Under the pieces are notes generated by a model. The model worked only from the letters and a program-made list of their open reading frames with translations, was not told the DNA's origin and made no database searches. Shown here one piece after another: positions 20,900 to 32,749 of a stretch of 64,000 nt of DNA. A program made the position numbers and the translations under genes. The stretch comes from Conchocele bisecta (lineage: Eukaryota > Mollusca > Bivalvia > Lucinida > Thyasiridae): NCBI GenBank assembly GCA_029237695.1, contig CM055271.1:38762681-38826680 (forward strand). The letters run 5' to 3'. Position 1 is the first letter of the stretch; every line of letters begins with the position of its first letter.

Positions 20900-20996
20900 T
20901 AGCGTATTGCATATACGTACAATAGGCTTGATCTACAAGTTGACAGGACATTTACTACAGCCCTTACCCAAGTATTACAACAATACATAGAGCATA

Positions 20997-21307
20997 CCAG
21001 TAGCCTATTTCACCAACATTGCAAAGCATACTTTAGTAGCAAAGTATACTTTGAGGGAGAAATTTTCAATTTTATGATAAATTTATTAATTTTTATTATA
21101 CTGAATTTATTACATTATCACAGCCATTTTGGCTGTGATAATGTAATAAATTCAGTATAATAATTCTGCATACTTTTAATCATCAAATATATGCAGTTGT
21201 TACTTTTATATGAAATAATGCATTTCAGGAAAAATAAATGATTACTCCCTCAAAGTATACTTTGCTAGGAAAGTATACTTTGCAATGTTGATGAAATAGG
21301 CTACAGG
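20997..21307. mobile_element. Palindromic MITE, copy 2 (inverted to copy 1)
   Basis: Same family as 19351-19643 but in opposite orientation, so the two copies frame about 1.35 kb holding two other fold-back elements and the pogo-like MITE. Confidence 0.82.
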
Positions 21308-21329
21308 CTAGTGTCTTTTGATATCAAGT

Positions 21330-21760
21330 TTATCAGGCAAGGCTAGGAAACGCGTAGGAATTCCGAGGCTTGCCGACAGGGCGGTAGAGGATCATTAGTG
21401 CAATGCGTGCGTGAAATATCAAGCAGATCTGTGCAAGGAAACATAAATTATAAGACAATTAGCCGAGCGTTAAGGTTTCGAATGTACCAAGTATGTGACC
21501 TTGACCCTGGGCTTAGCGGGGGTGGAATGATGTGGACTTGTCACAGGGCGGTAGAGGATCAGCAAACCAATGTGTGTGTGAAATTTCAAGCAGATCCAAT
21601 CAAGGAAACAGACATTATAATACATTAACCCAAGCGTTAAGGTTTCGGGACGGACGGACGGACGGACGGACGTATGCACGGGACGGACGTACGCACGGTA
21701 CGTACGGACGCCAGTAACACTATATGTCTCCCTCACCATTCGTTGGCGGGGGCATACAAA
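21330..21760. mobile_element. Pearl-like element, reverse orientation
   Basis: Two tandem cores ('gggcggtagaggatca', 'gaccttgaccctggg') are followed by (GGAC)n mixed with ACGTACGC at about 21648-21710, and by a 'ctcaccattcgttggcggggg' hairpin end. These are the reverse-complement relatives of the cores at 16840-17850. Confidence 0.7.
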
Positions 21761-21964
21761 TGTAAAAGCGTATATTTGAATAATTATTACGGTACTTGGA
21801 TTATGTTCTAAACAATTTTCATTAATTTGCAGAAAGTGTACATACATGTTGACAGCTATTTTGAAATACCATGTATATTGAAACTGGGATTTTCTACCTG
21901 TTTCCATTGTCATTATATATCAGTATACAAAACATATTTTCACATTTTCTATTGGTTTGGCATT

Positions 21965-22159
21965 TCATAAAGGCGCTAATGTCATTAGAGCAAATGCACA
22001 CGGGTATTCCTGGCCACCGCCAGGACCCACGCACCAAACCTTTAACACAAACACATCTGGAAATGCCTCCATGAGACACGGATGCTCCCACTGGTAGCAT
22101 ATGTCAACGGATGCTGTAGAACTAGTGGGCCGTAAATATAACATTATCTGACTGTACAC
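21965..22159 (-). pseudogene. Short ORF, possible MULE-type transposase fragment
   Basis: About 64 codons with no context. The segment with FPDVFVL followed by QEYPCAFALMT has the spacing and flavour of the DDE core of MULE-like (FLYWCH-associated) transposases, in which a hydrophobic strand is followed by P-x-x-xALMT. No DGT motif is present in front of it. This is a weak motif-level resemblance; it could equally be a chance frame. Confidence 0.2.
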
Positions 22160-22263
22160 ATGTGTGACTTTGTCACCATACTATTCCAATTAATAGGATA
22201 CTAAACCAATATGTCAAGCATTGCGTGAACATGCTGGATGTATGATTAATATATTAAATATAT

Positions 22264-23360
22264 GGTGAGTGACGTCGCATATAAAGTATATTCCGTTGAG
22301 CCTTAGATAGCTTTATTGGGGTGAGCTATACAAAGCCCATATAAATTTGTCGGGGCGAAACAGAATACATTTTATATTCGACGGCACTTATATATTTCAT
22401 TTATACCGCATATTTAACTTAATTGTTTGAACGTGCGTGACGTCATGATTTGACGTCATTCCCTCGCCATACGTCACAAATCTAGTCAATTCAAATAGTA
22501 ATTCAAATCAAAATGGCGGCATCCACGCTAGGTAGATTCGGTATTGTGTGTGATTAAATCTCAGATTTATTTACGATGAGCTTCAATATTGGCATAATAA
22601 GCAGTAAAATACTAATTGACATGTCCGTCGTTGGTTACGCCGCATATACTGTAAAAATCGCCAAAAGTTAGGTGAATCGTCAACAATTTATATTTTAAAT
22701 TCGCCGCCATTTGAAATTGCTGTTGAGACTGTCCAATCAGAGGCTGCGATTAGGGCCAAAGGTGAAAAATAAAGGCAACAAGAGTGCCGAAGGTCACACA
22801 ATATACGCACGTCGATGCAAGGCTATTGAACAAGGGGAGATAACTCGTCTTGACGGGATAAACATTTAAACAAAATTTGGTTACGATCCGTCAAGTAGAA
22901 CTCGACTTATTGCGTGCACAAAGATGTGGAGTCTGAAAATTAAAATGGCCGCCAAGGGGAGATATCAAATGTTTCTTTGTCTTGCCATGATAAACATGTA
23001 TACCGAATTTGGTTTCGATCGGTGAAGTAGAACTTGAGTTATTGTGTGGACAAGGATACAGAGTGCGAAAATCAATAGGCTTCTTCGGCTTGCCGTGATA
23101 AACATGTATACCAAATTTGGTTACAATCCGTCAAGTAGACTCTAGTTATTGCGTGGACAAGCTGTGCCCGCCGCCGCCGCCCGCCGCCCGCCGCCCATAC
23201 AAGATGAATACATAATACGTCCCGTTTTTTCAAACCGGCGTATAAAAACGGGACTTCATGTATATTATGCTGCTTCAGGTATATTAGGTTACTTCAAATA
23301 TGAACAGCATTTTTTCAACCACCTTTATTGCGTTACAACGGCAATGATTGCGGTATAAAT
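22264..23360 (+). mobile_element. Palindrome-tipped element, left copy with insertion
   Basis: Pairs with 26308-26950 in inverted orientation: GTTGAGCCTTAGA, CGGGGCGAAAC, 'gaacgtgcgtgacgtcat', 'ccacgctaggtagattcggt' and 'gaagtaacctaatata'-type words match throughout. The outer 130 bp is itself palindromic (TATATTCGG...CCGAATATA). About 420 bp at 22795-23213 is absent from the right copy. Confidence 0.75.
22795..23213 (+). repeat. Three 120-bp tandem repeats ending in (CCG)n
   Basis: Each unit contains 'gataaacat', 'aatttggtt', 'gtcaagtagaact' and 'gttattgcgtggacaag'. The block ends in a CCGCCGCCG run at about 23167-23200. It interrupts the left copy of the inverted pair. Confidence 0.65.
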
Positions 23361-23393
23361 AAGTATATATACAAACTGTAGACATAAACTCAC

Positions 23394-23480
23394 ATCGTAT
23401 AGGTCGACAGCCTGCCTGCTCTTCTTCGCCGAAAAAGTCTGACAAATCAACAGCATCTACTATGGCTGCATCGTCACTTT
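23394..23480 (-). CDS. Candidate internal exon of an unknown minus-strand gene
   Basis: An 87-nt open segment has a good acceptor (ATTTCAG) and donor (GTGAGT). It encodes an acidic peptide with DAVDLSDFFGEEEQ, entering and leaving in phase 1. The candidate exon at 27608-27719 ends in phase 1, so the two can be joined without a shift across a 4.1-kb intron. I recognise no domain. Both exons could belong to a host gene whose intron received transposons, or be chance matches to splice consensus. Confidence 0.35.
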
Positions 23481-23869
23481 CTGAAATATGACATTCTAGA
23501 TATCACCGACAATCACGGAATACTGAATACATGCTAGTGAATGATATGTCTAAATACGTGTCAGTGCATCGAAACCAATTATGGAAAACATGCAGTTACT
23601 ACGTTTATCCATTGAACATATCAAATTATGATAACGTATATGATATGACATTTATGGTTACTAAAATGTATAATAAACATCAACAATATCACACGTATTT
23701 ATACTCTTTGCGTTTGGTACTCGTGCGCATATATACAAACAACATTTCCAATTTTGGTGTGTCTTACGTACTCATTTATGGATCAATAATTCAGTGAATG
23801 GATTAAACGCTTCATGTATCGTGCCAAGAAAATAATCACTTCTTTCAGCAATGGTTGAAATGAAATAAT

Positions 23870-24065
23870 GAAATGAATGGAGTTTAACGTCCCAGCAACA
23901 GTTAATGTCATATAGGGACGGGACCACACTTTAAAGTCTCATCCGACATACCAGTGGGATACAATTACTATGAAAGTATTTTAAATGCCCTATGGTAGAG
24001 TTTTGAAGTCCTGTATTCTACCACTGAGCCACTGAGCCACAGGTCATCCCCGCAAAGCCACGAAT
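23870..24065. repeat. Dispersed 'gtttaacgtcccagc' repeat
   Basis: Runs from 'ggagtttaacgtcccagc' to 'taccactgagccactgagcc', a word pair often seen in molluscan short repeats. The end is T- and C-rich. No target duplication seen. Confidence 0.4.
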
Positions 24066-24189
24066 GTATGTTGGTTTTCATTTTAATTTACCTTGGATTA
24101 TGCAAGACTTGCTGTGACATACAATAATGTAGCTGACCCATAAATTCTTAGTTTTATTTATATTAAATTTATTGTTTAGCATTCTGTCT

Positions 24190-24930
24190 TAACTAGATTT
24201 GTCTTACTGAATACCCCCGCGTGGGCCCAGGTGTCCCTAAATATGTAGACTTTTTCCAAGTCTGTGGTCCTGATATGTGAAAGGTAGTGTCATAGATTCG
24301 ATCGTTATCCGATGCCACAATGTTAATGTGTTGTTGTTGTTTTTTTGAAAAAGTATAACGGTGGTTTATTTTGGAGCGCACCAAGTATGTGACATAGACC
24401 TTGGGATCCGCGGAGGTTGGGCGGTCGTGAATTTGGTACATCATGATTGTAGACCCTTAGAGGAGTGCATTGCGTGACAATATGGAAACTATTTCGATGA
24501 AGTAAATAAATTATAACATATTTCTCCTATGTTAAGTTGTGTAAAGACACTAAGTATGTGACATTGACCTTGAGATCAGCAGGGGTCGGAAGCTCATGGA
24601 TTTGTCACAGCATGATAGTATACACATAGAGAAATGAATGCATGAAATATTAAGATTTTTTGATGAAGGAAATAGACTGAAGTTATAACCGATTTCTCCG
24701 ATGTTAAATTGTGTAAAGAGACAAAGTACGTGACCTTGGTTGGACGGTAGTGGATTTTTCACAGTTTGATAGTAGAGCATTACAGGAATGCATGCGTGAA
24801 CTATTAATAATTTATATGAAGTAAATGGAAATGCTAACATATTTCTCTGATAGGTTTAATGGTGACGGACGGATGTACGGACAACCTGAATATAATGTAC
24901 CCTCCAAACCTCGTTGCGTGGGGGTATAAT
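24190..24930. mobile_element. Pearl-like element with three 170-bp cores, reverse orientation
   Basis: Three cores begin near 24380, 24548 and 24722 with 'aagtatgtgacattgacctt'-type words. They are followed by GACGGACGGATGTACGG and an end 'accctccaaacctcg...gtgggggta'. More diverged than the copies at 16840-17850. Confidence 0.6.
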
Positions 24931-26307
24931 CAAGGACTCGCGGGGCCCATGATCATCATACGATTCATGCATAATTGCTTTGTAAATGTTATGGGATATA
25001 TGCATGACATACATGTGAACATTCTCTTCTGACTATATACTACATGGTGCATGGAGTTGCCATGTCGGCCATCTTGTTGTGTAAACGCCCTCGGGTAGTT
25101 TTACATATTGTGGCGTTTGATACATACTACGAATACATGCCAACCACATGAATACAATGTTTTGCAACTTGATCGGAAGACAATGGAGAACAGCGTGATA
25201 TGCGTTGTTTTCATCAAATTTAAATACACAGTCGTCGTCATATATATCCGTGACGTATTGCATCAAATGTCATTAGATTTTCTGCCATGTCAATTGCTGT
25301 ATGTGTCAAAGGCTCCAAGTGGCGAAACTGTCGCATTTGCAAACTAAAATGGCGGAGATGCTCTGTATAATATACACTGAGAAGAACTGGTTCAGATATA
25401 CTTTAAAGGCTCTGAACGGCTCAGTATTACAATTTTCCGATTTGTTCAAACACAAAAACATGTTTGGCAACTGATTTAGTACACAAAAATAACATATACT
25501 GCCTAATAGATACATCTGAAGTATTGAGATTTACATCTTAATCGCAATGTGAAAACAAAAAAAACTTGTTTTGTGTACCACTCAGTGCAAAATGTCAATA
25601 TTGACAATTTCATTTCCGTAGCCCAACGGCTTCGGCTCGGAAGCGAGTCGATAAACTCCGGCTATCAGAATTCATCGGCCGCGAATCGGGGAGTTGAGGA
25701 GTTGACCCGAGCGTCTATCGGAAAATCGATCGGGCTTTGAAACAACACGCACCTGCTGTTTGTTTATCAACTAATATTGATATTTTCATCGACTACAAAC
25801 TCATTTTTGTACCAAAATGAATGCAAACAGTTTCGAAGTGTGTGTAAATAGAAACCTGTTGGATTGATGTATGGGAAAACCCAATAGGAGGCCAAATTCG
25901 GCAATTTTAGCCGTATAGGGGCTTTAAATAGGTATTCAGTCACATGTATATATGATGTTACTACATTTGAACCAAAAGGTCCTATTCCATAAAGTCAGTC
26001 ATTAACTTCATATATTGATGATGGATACAGAAATACAAAAAAAAATTAGAAACAACACATTTTTATTCACAATAATATTGATTGTATGGTAAATCAAATA
26101 CAGTAATTTGTATTATTTAAATGCACTTCCTGTGATGTCGCAGCTCATTAGCATAAAATATGCAGAAATTAAAACCTCTGTAACTTGTGACAGACATGGT
26201 ATATTTGCATGCGGTTTTCACCAGTCTTGTTAGATGTCCAATAACTATATTGTGCACATGAAACACAACTACATCCATGAGAACCTTACGTTTATGAGAT
26301 AATATAG
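24931..26307. other. Noncoding stretch between the inverted copies
   Basis: AT-rich. Contains 'caaaatggcggag' and 'ccgtataggggctttaaata', words found in dispersed repeats, and a GC-richer patch at 25610-25740. Short frames on both strands show no recognisable domain. Confidence 0.4.
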
Positions 26308-26950
26308 GTTTATACCGCAACCATCGCTCCATGTAGCATAATAAAGGGGGGTTGAATAAATGCTGTTTATATCTGAAGTAACCTAATATACCTGAAGTAG
26401 CCTAATGTACATGAAGTGCCGTTTTTGCCTTTATCGTTTCACCTTTGACCCCAAATAACGGCCTCTGATTGGTCAGTTCCAACAGCGAATTTTAAAATCG
26501 CAATCGCTGTCGATTCAGCTAAATGTTGTCCATTTGTAAAAGTACATGCGAAGTAACCAACGACATGGACATGTCTATTATGATTGCAATGCTTATTATG
26601 ACAATTGCGTAGTCTAAAACCAGCCAATATTGAAGCTCATCGTAAATAAATCGGATATTTAATCAGATAAAATACCGAATCTACCTAGCGTGGACGCCGC
26701 AATTTTGCTTTGAATGACGTCGCTAGATTTGTGACGTATGGCGAGGTAATGACGTCAAAACATGACGTCACGCACGTTCAAACAATTAATTTTAGTATGC
26801 GGTATAAATTAAATACATGATTAGTGCCGTCGAATATAAATATATTCGGTTTCGCCCCGACAACTTTATAGGGGCTCGCTAAAGCTCGCCACAATAAAGC
26901 TGTCTAAGGCTCAACCGAATATATTTTATATTCGACAGCACTAACCATGT
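26308..26950 (-). mobile_element. Palindrome-tipped element, right copy (inverted)
   Basis: Inverted partner of 22264-23360, without its insertion, about 640 bp. It has the same palindromic outer tip (CGAATATATTTATATTCG) and inner end (TTTATACCGCAA). The pair can be read as TIRs of one 4.7-kb element or as two independent insertions. The candidate exon at 23394 inside the pair favours two insertions. Confidence 0.72.
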
Positions 26951-26969
26951 ACATGTATTTACTATATAA

Positions 26970-27485
26970 CTGAATGACATTGACCTTGGGATGAAGGTGG
27001 GATGGGGCATTTTGTATTATTGGTCTATGAATGACTGTGAAGTGTTAAACTTCTCACTCGTCAGACTGTGTAGCAAAACGCCAGGACAAAATTGGCTGTT
27101 ATTGTGACTAAATTTTACATTATATGGGTCTCAGCTGTCACGGATACAGAAAATATAAAAGACAGATGAAATAGTAAAACACATCCGTAGAGCTGACATT
27201 TTCTAAACTAATTTTGCCTTACAAACAAGGGGAACATAAGTGCTCAGTGACATTGACATTGGACGGTCGGAGGTAGGTCGTATGCAAATCAAAGCACAAT
27301 CCCTATACACACATTGTGGTGAAATAGTATCAAAATCGTTAAAGCGGTTCATGAGTTATTTAAAAATGAATTGTGTTACAAACGTACGCACGTACGCACG
27401 TACGCACGTACGCACGTGCGCACATACGCACGTACATGGACTAACGTTATATCCCCCTTTTGCCTATCGGGGAGGGGATAATAAA
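26970..27485. repeat. Diverged pearl-like repeat with (ACGCACGT)n
   Basis: 'gacattgaccttgggatgaagg' and 'gacattgacattggacggtcgg' mark two diverged cores. A (CGTACGCA)n microsatellite follows at about 27382-27440 and a hairpin end, TATCCCCC...GGGGAGGGGATA, at 27451-27481. Confidence 0.6.
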
Positions 27486-27607
27486 CGTGATACGTGCAAT
27501 GGGCGTTTCAATAACGAATTTATGAAAGGTGCAAATATTCGATAGTATGTTCAACTGCATGTACATGCTACTTATGTTATGATCCTGAATAAATTATAAA
27601 ATATTAC

Positions 27608-27719
27608 CAGTAATCTTCGAAAATGTGTTTTGTGTTAGAAATATCTTCTCTCCTTCCTCTTCTTCTACATCATCCAAACATTGCGAGAGCATGGTATCGG
27701 AATCATAACCGTCGTCCAT
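27608..27719 (-). CDS. Candidate first coding exon of an unknown minus-strand gene
   Basis: The ATG at 27719-27717 stands in a strong context (CACCATGG). The open 112 nt ends at a GTAATA donor in phase 1. The peptide begins MDDGYDSDTML and is acidic, with a DDVEEEEGE run. It matches the phase of the candidate exon at 23394-23480. No domain or homologue recognised. Downstream exons would be expected below 23.4 kb but were not found among the repeats there. Confidence 0.4.
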
Positions 27720-27929
27720 GGTGAACTAGAGGCAAGTGACCTGTCACGGAGACCGGTCAATCTGTTGGATGATGTGTCGTATTCGATTTGTATACGAGAA
27801 ACACATTTACAATTCATAAGTACATTTGTATTTACGCAACATAATAAGTATATGTCTGGGAGCGCATTTTCCAAACACAAAAGAAGATTATATAGTAAAT
27901 CAGTTAGTATAAATATTCACCTTTTATGA

Positions 27930-29107
27930 TTTTATAATTATTGTGGCAAATAGTGATACATCAAGTACAAGTATCTGCAACTTTATCACTTTCCAAACTC
28001 TTTATTCCAATAATGAAATTTATTGAGAGTTTCTGTTTTTAGTATCGTGTAATGACTCCCGTCGTTGATATTCATCAGTAAGTTTCAATTAATGTCGTTA
28101 CTCGACTCAACTGGGACGAAAAGTTGAGAAATAAAACATGCATACCGAGCTTCTTTTTAATCCTGGACTCCCAGATCACTGCTTGTAACGGAGATACATA
28201 TATTTAGATACGACATTTTCGGCCAAATAAACAATCATTTGCCAATACGGCATTTTTGTTATACTTTTTTTATATCAAACTTGAATTAGCACTCTTTGTG
28301 AGGGGCGATAAACGTGTTCCCTTAAACTGTTAACGGAGAGTCTATTCAAACTCGCTAGTTATGTTTTGATGGGCAATGAGCATACGTTAGACTAGTATGT
28401 CGATACAAGTATTTATTCAGGTGACGCATTTAATTGATATAAAATTGTTAAACATGTTCTGCCTCATTTGCATATCAAGGTGACCTGATGCAAAATCGCG
28501 TGGCTATCTGTAAATTAAACATTACTAAATCGTTATATCTGTATTGCTGGCACTGGTCATTTTTAAAACTGGCGGAATCGATACGCAATTATACACTTAT
28601 TTCATTCCTATAAAGAAAACATTACTTGTGCCTAATCAATCGACAACAATCTTAAGTTAAACAGTAATCAATAGTAGCATAACACATACTACACTTTACT
28701 GTCACATAATTGCAAAGGGAAATCTAGACGCGTAAACTTGAAAATAACTTATGATTTATTGCAAAACGGTCGCACAGTCTCATACCAGACTTGAATGAAA
28801 TAGTTTAATTGAACTGTAAGCAACAACATGCAAATAGATACTAAAACATTCGGGTAGCGCGCAATTAAACATAATTGACAAACGGACAATAACTAACAAC
28901 ATTGAAAGAACGTACATGAACGCCGACAATAAGCAAAATGTAAATGCACCACAATGTTCACGAACAATAAACATGGCAGACAGTGAAACTATCTGCAATC
29001 GGGTATATGAAGTGGCGCTACTGACGTCCATGACTTCGTCAGTCAACTGAAACTGAAGATACATGTAGTGTAGGGAAAGTATGCAATAACGTCCACTCAT
29101 CCGACTT
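27930..29107. other. Noncoding stretch
   Basis: AT-rich, apparently single copy within the window. A 106-codon minus-strand frame at 28780-29100 is Leu/Ser-rich with no recognisable domain and is not called. Confidence 0.4.
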
Positions 29108-29321
29108 CAATGAAACCTCTCTAAACCGGACACCCTGGGAGATCCCCAGGGTGTCCAGTTTGTAGATGTTTTGCTGTAAATTAGGCATATGAACGTTCTA
29201 AAACATATATGTGTGTTTTGCAACCATGAACACACATTAATATCCTATATAAATGACCAAGACACTCATCAACTATAGGATCACATAGTTGTATAGTGTT
29301 CGGCTGAGAGAGGTTCCACTG
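29108..29321. mobile_element. Pogo/Tigger-like MITE, copy B
   Basis: Left end AATGAAACCTCTCTAAACCG and right end TGAGAGAGGTTCCACTG. Shares 'aaatgaccaagacactcatca' with copy A at 20770-20899 but has a longer middle. An extra hairpin, CCGGACACCCTGGG / CCCAGGGTGTCCAG, is present near the left end. Confidence 0.65.
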
Positions 29322-29346
29322 TAAAACTAATCCAATAATCGGGAAC

Positions 29347-29712
29347 TTGCCTCAAAACAGGTTGATATTTTTCAAAAATTATAGTTTCGATGTTTGTTTT
29401 CAATTTTACATGGATTGTGGATATGCCGAAAAGCGAATTGGAGAGACGATCGAATACGACTCGCTCAAATATATTACCGGAGAAAGTATCATGCCATCAT
29501 ACATAAACATATCTTGTTCCATTTGTAATGAGCATAGACCAAACATTTACACATTCCCGCTTACCTTTAGTTCCGAAGCGTACCATTTACAATATATATA
29601 TTTATATCATATTTCAAGCAAATGCATAACTTCGTTAGTACTCACTGACATGTTCTTTACTGCATTACCCGACATACATGTAGTTTCTATTCAGCATATT
29701 CAGAAGTACTAA
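29347..29712 (+). other. Unrecognised 121-codon ORF
   Basis: The longest open frame in a 7-kb stretch without transposon proteins. It has a CSICNEH motif in the middle and a hydrophobic, Tyr-rich second half. Codon use is AT-rich and not distinctive. No neighbours support it, and no splice or family evidence was found. It may be chance. Confidence 0.2.
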
Positions 29713-30315
29713 CTATCGGTTTTACATGTTTAGAAGCCAAACTAACGGAACACGCTTATTTACGATAGACCGTGGCTGATAACCACGTGTACAACGATAT
29801 GTACATGTCATTTGCAAATGAAAGATTTCAGACTAGTTAGAACGTGTAACAGTTCCAGTCAACCACTTCATACAATTCACAGTTATAGCGTAAGTCGTCT
29901 CCATGTCATTTTATGAGCTTTTAACTTCTGAACAACTACTTATAATCTCCGAATTGTTTGTAAAAAATAAAATAAAAACTTTATTATACAACAACATATA
30001 TCAATAGCAAAAGGGTTTTTACACAATATATAATTCCTAAATTATAATAACTGGTCAAACAAAGTATAGTTCGGCATTACCAACATTGTTTACGATACAT
30101 TTATCATGTTTATGGAAGACTGTTTCCATCCGAGAATCTCCACTATAAGTCAGTGTGTGTGATCATATGGTTTCGTAACCAAGTTATAGAATGTATGCCG
30201 TACTTTTACTGTATTATTTCTCTGTATGTTGTTATATGCTTCACGAATATACGTTGCGTCGTTTGATAGTTATTGAGGCATTTGTTGATTAACAACCCTG
30301 CAACAGAGTGCATTT
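29713..30315. other. Noncoding stretch
   Basis: AT-rich; nothing recognised. Confidence 0.4.
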
Positions 30316-30610
30316 ATTTGAAGCAAATGGTGGTAAGGGTTGTGGAGATAAAAGGTAAGTAAACAAAAAATAACGCAAATGTCGAAGATATTTTGACCTT
30401 GACCTTCACCATGACACTATATAATCGAAATTTTGATAATGATAAAGAATTAGTAAAAGTGTGAAGTACATCTGAGTAAGGGTTGTGTACATATAAATTA
30501 CACACACACTTTAACGCAGCATCCGGACGCACGCACACACGCACGGACACCCATGCGTCTTTGTGATCATTATGTCTCGCTTTCTGCAAGCGGGCTCGAC
30601 ACAAAGTAAC
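30316..30610. repeat. Diverged pearl-like repeat
   Basis: 'tttgaccttgaccttcacca' marks one core. An 'acgcacacacgcacggacac' tract follows at about 30522-30555, and a hairpin-like end (TCGCTTTCTGCAAGCGGGC) at 30575-30598. Confidence 0.5.
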
Positions 30611-30792
30611 TACATGTATGCACGGCGTGCAGCCTTTTAAATATATCTCACACTTTTCTGATACCATGATATCCCGCAACATGAAAGGTATGAGACCTCC
30701 AAAAAGGGATGATAAGGTCAAATAAATCGAACAGTTTGCGGATATAAATAGTTGGCATGACAAAAACGTAGTCTGTATGTCGATGTGTAAGT

Positions 30793-30934
30793 CAGTTACT
30801 GCCCTAATCGACGTGTCCATATGTTTAAGCAACCTACATGTGCCCATGAAACACCTCGCCGGTTCGCGGCTCGGTGTTCCATGGGCACATGTAGGTTGTT
30901 CAAACACATGAACACATCGAATAGGGCAGTAACT
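30793..30934. mobile_element. 142-bp fold-back MITE
   Basis: Arms AGTTACTGCCCTA / TAGGGCAGTAACT and CAACCTACATGTGCCCATG / CATGGGCACATGTAGGTTG around a CGCCGGTTCGCGG loop. Very well preserved, so probably young. Confidence 0.8.
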
Positions 30935-31021
30935 ATTACTTTGACACCATATCAGATTATTCTAATTTCAGGGCTGAATGTGTTTTTTCTCAATGTAAAT
31001 ATTCCGTTCTGATTTTGGGAT

Positions 31022-31900
31022 TCCCCCCCCCCCCCCAATGCAGCAGGTTAAAACATGACCTTACCTGTTGATAGGACGTTAAATGCTAATAAACAAACAC
31101 ATATCAACACTCCATGCTGGCCTGAATCTGACCTTAACCTTTTGACCATCACAACCCTGCTTAAGCACTTTTCTAATTCGGTTAAGAAGTTTGCCAGACT
31201 TATCCAATCTGACATCGGGGGCATTCGTGCCGACATACCACATTTTCTTGTTTCGTTTGTGCTCATATGATAAATAACCATTATATGTATTTATTGTTCA
31301 CCCTAGTTTCTCGACCAATGAAATAATGGCATTTCGTCTCAATTAATCGCATATTGCGACACTTTCGCCAAAATGTATTAAATGAATCATTAAATGTTCA
31401 GCGCTATATTTAGAACATATTTTATGCCTTGTTGTCATCACTCACAATATGCAAACCATATTACTGCCCACACACACGCTCACTTTGTGTTGCACCGCCA
31501 ATCACATATTAGTATATAGTGATTCGAAATCATGTTTAGGAGCTTCAGCATGTGTGTGCGTCCGTCTGTGTGTCCGTCCGGCACATTAAGAGTTTCTCAA
31601 TTACTATATCCCTTGAATGATTACTTAAATATGTCAGCGCAGCATACTTGTGGGCTAATGCCACACATCCATGCTGCCCTTAATATGACTTTGAATTTTG
31701 ACATTCGCATGTTTGAACGTTTTCACACGTAAAGAAGTTCGCCGGAGTTCCTACATTCTATCATAACTTCTAAATCGCTTGATGGATTACTTTAATATTT
31801 CAATACACCATACTTGTGGAAAAATTCCACACAGGCATGCTTTCCTTCATATGACCTTGACCTTTTGACCTTCACAACTTTTAACTGTTTGACACATTTT
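31022..31900. repeat. Diverged tandem-core repeats after a C-tract
   Basis: A run of 15 C near 31023-31037 is followed by three loosely related blocks of about 180 bp (near 31050, 31580 and 31760). These carry 'tgaatctgaccttaacctttt', 'acttgtgg...ccacaca' and 'atatgaccttgaccttttgacc'. CGTCCGTCTGTGTGTCCGTCC at about 31559-31580 recalls the microsatellite part of the pearl-like elements. Confidence 0.5.
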
Positions 31901-32740
31901 GTGTCCAACATAGCGTGAATGAAAATTAACGTTGCAATTGTTATATGTTAAAATTGGCAATATTCGTATATATTGTACATTTCTCATGACGCAACATTGG
32001 GCTATATCTTAATATAAAATGCATAGCTAAAGTTTAGTAAACATTTCAATCGTTTTCGCACTTCGTTTACAACTAGAACAAATTAGCTACTGCAATTAGT
32101 CGGAGTCACATGCACCAAACACATGATAATAATATGCCATTACAATACTCACGGAATGCTCCCACATGCGAAACCTGTAATCGTTATCATTTACACAAAA
32201 ACACGAATTATTAATGATTTAGTTCGATTTGATCAAGGGAGATTATCTACAACAGCGAAAACATGCCATACGGCTTTTATTGACCAAGCATTTGGTCGAA
32301 ATGGGTCCAAATAACTCGAAATAAACGAAATAGGGCAGTATTATCAAGGTTGATAATGCGATGAATTGCCGGTCTTGGCATGAGTCAGACGTTATTTACT
32401 GCATTGAAAGTAAACAAGAAGCATATGTACTTACCAAATTTTCCAGTGAAAACCCATGTCTCAAATTGTCCGCGTGTCAATATAACAATTCCGTGCCAAC
32501 ATATAATTCTGCGTAAGTGGACTAATGTTCTAACAGTCAGTCTAGCTCCTGCGATATCTGGCGAATTAATCTGAAATAATTCATTCATCAGTAGATATGA
32601 CCTACTCGATATCCAGGCTAGCATCCAAGTCTGCATAAATAGTGTTGATCACTCGGATATAACCGGTGCAAAATCCAATACTGGTGGTACGTGCACCTAA
32701 ATAGAAGTGTGAAACACTTAACGGTAATCACGACTTGTAC
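31901..32740. other. Noncoding stretch
   Basis: AT-rich; small frames on both strands without recognisable motifs. It would include the 3' flank of the following minus-strand retroelement, but no LTR was identified. Confidence 0.4.
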
Positions 32741-32749
32741 CGACATTTT

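Noticed and set aside
22264..26950. Calling the inverted pair a Maverick/Polinton because of its long TIRs
   Set aside because: The interior has no integrase, polymerase, ATPase or capsid sequence, and the length is far too short.
27370..27440. CRISPR-like short repeats
   Set aside because: It is a simple (ACGCACGT)n microsatellite with no spacers, in a eukaryotic context.
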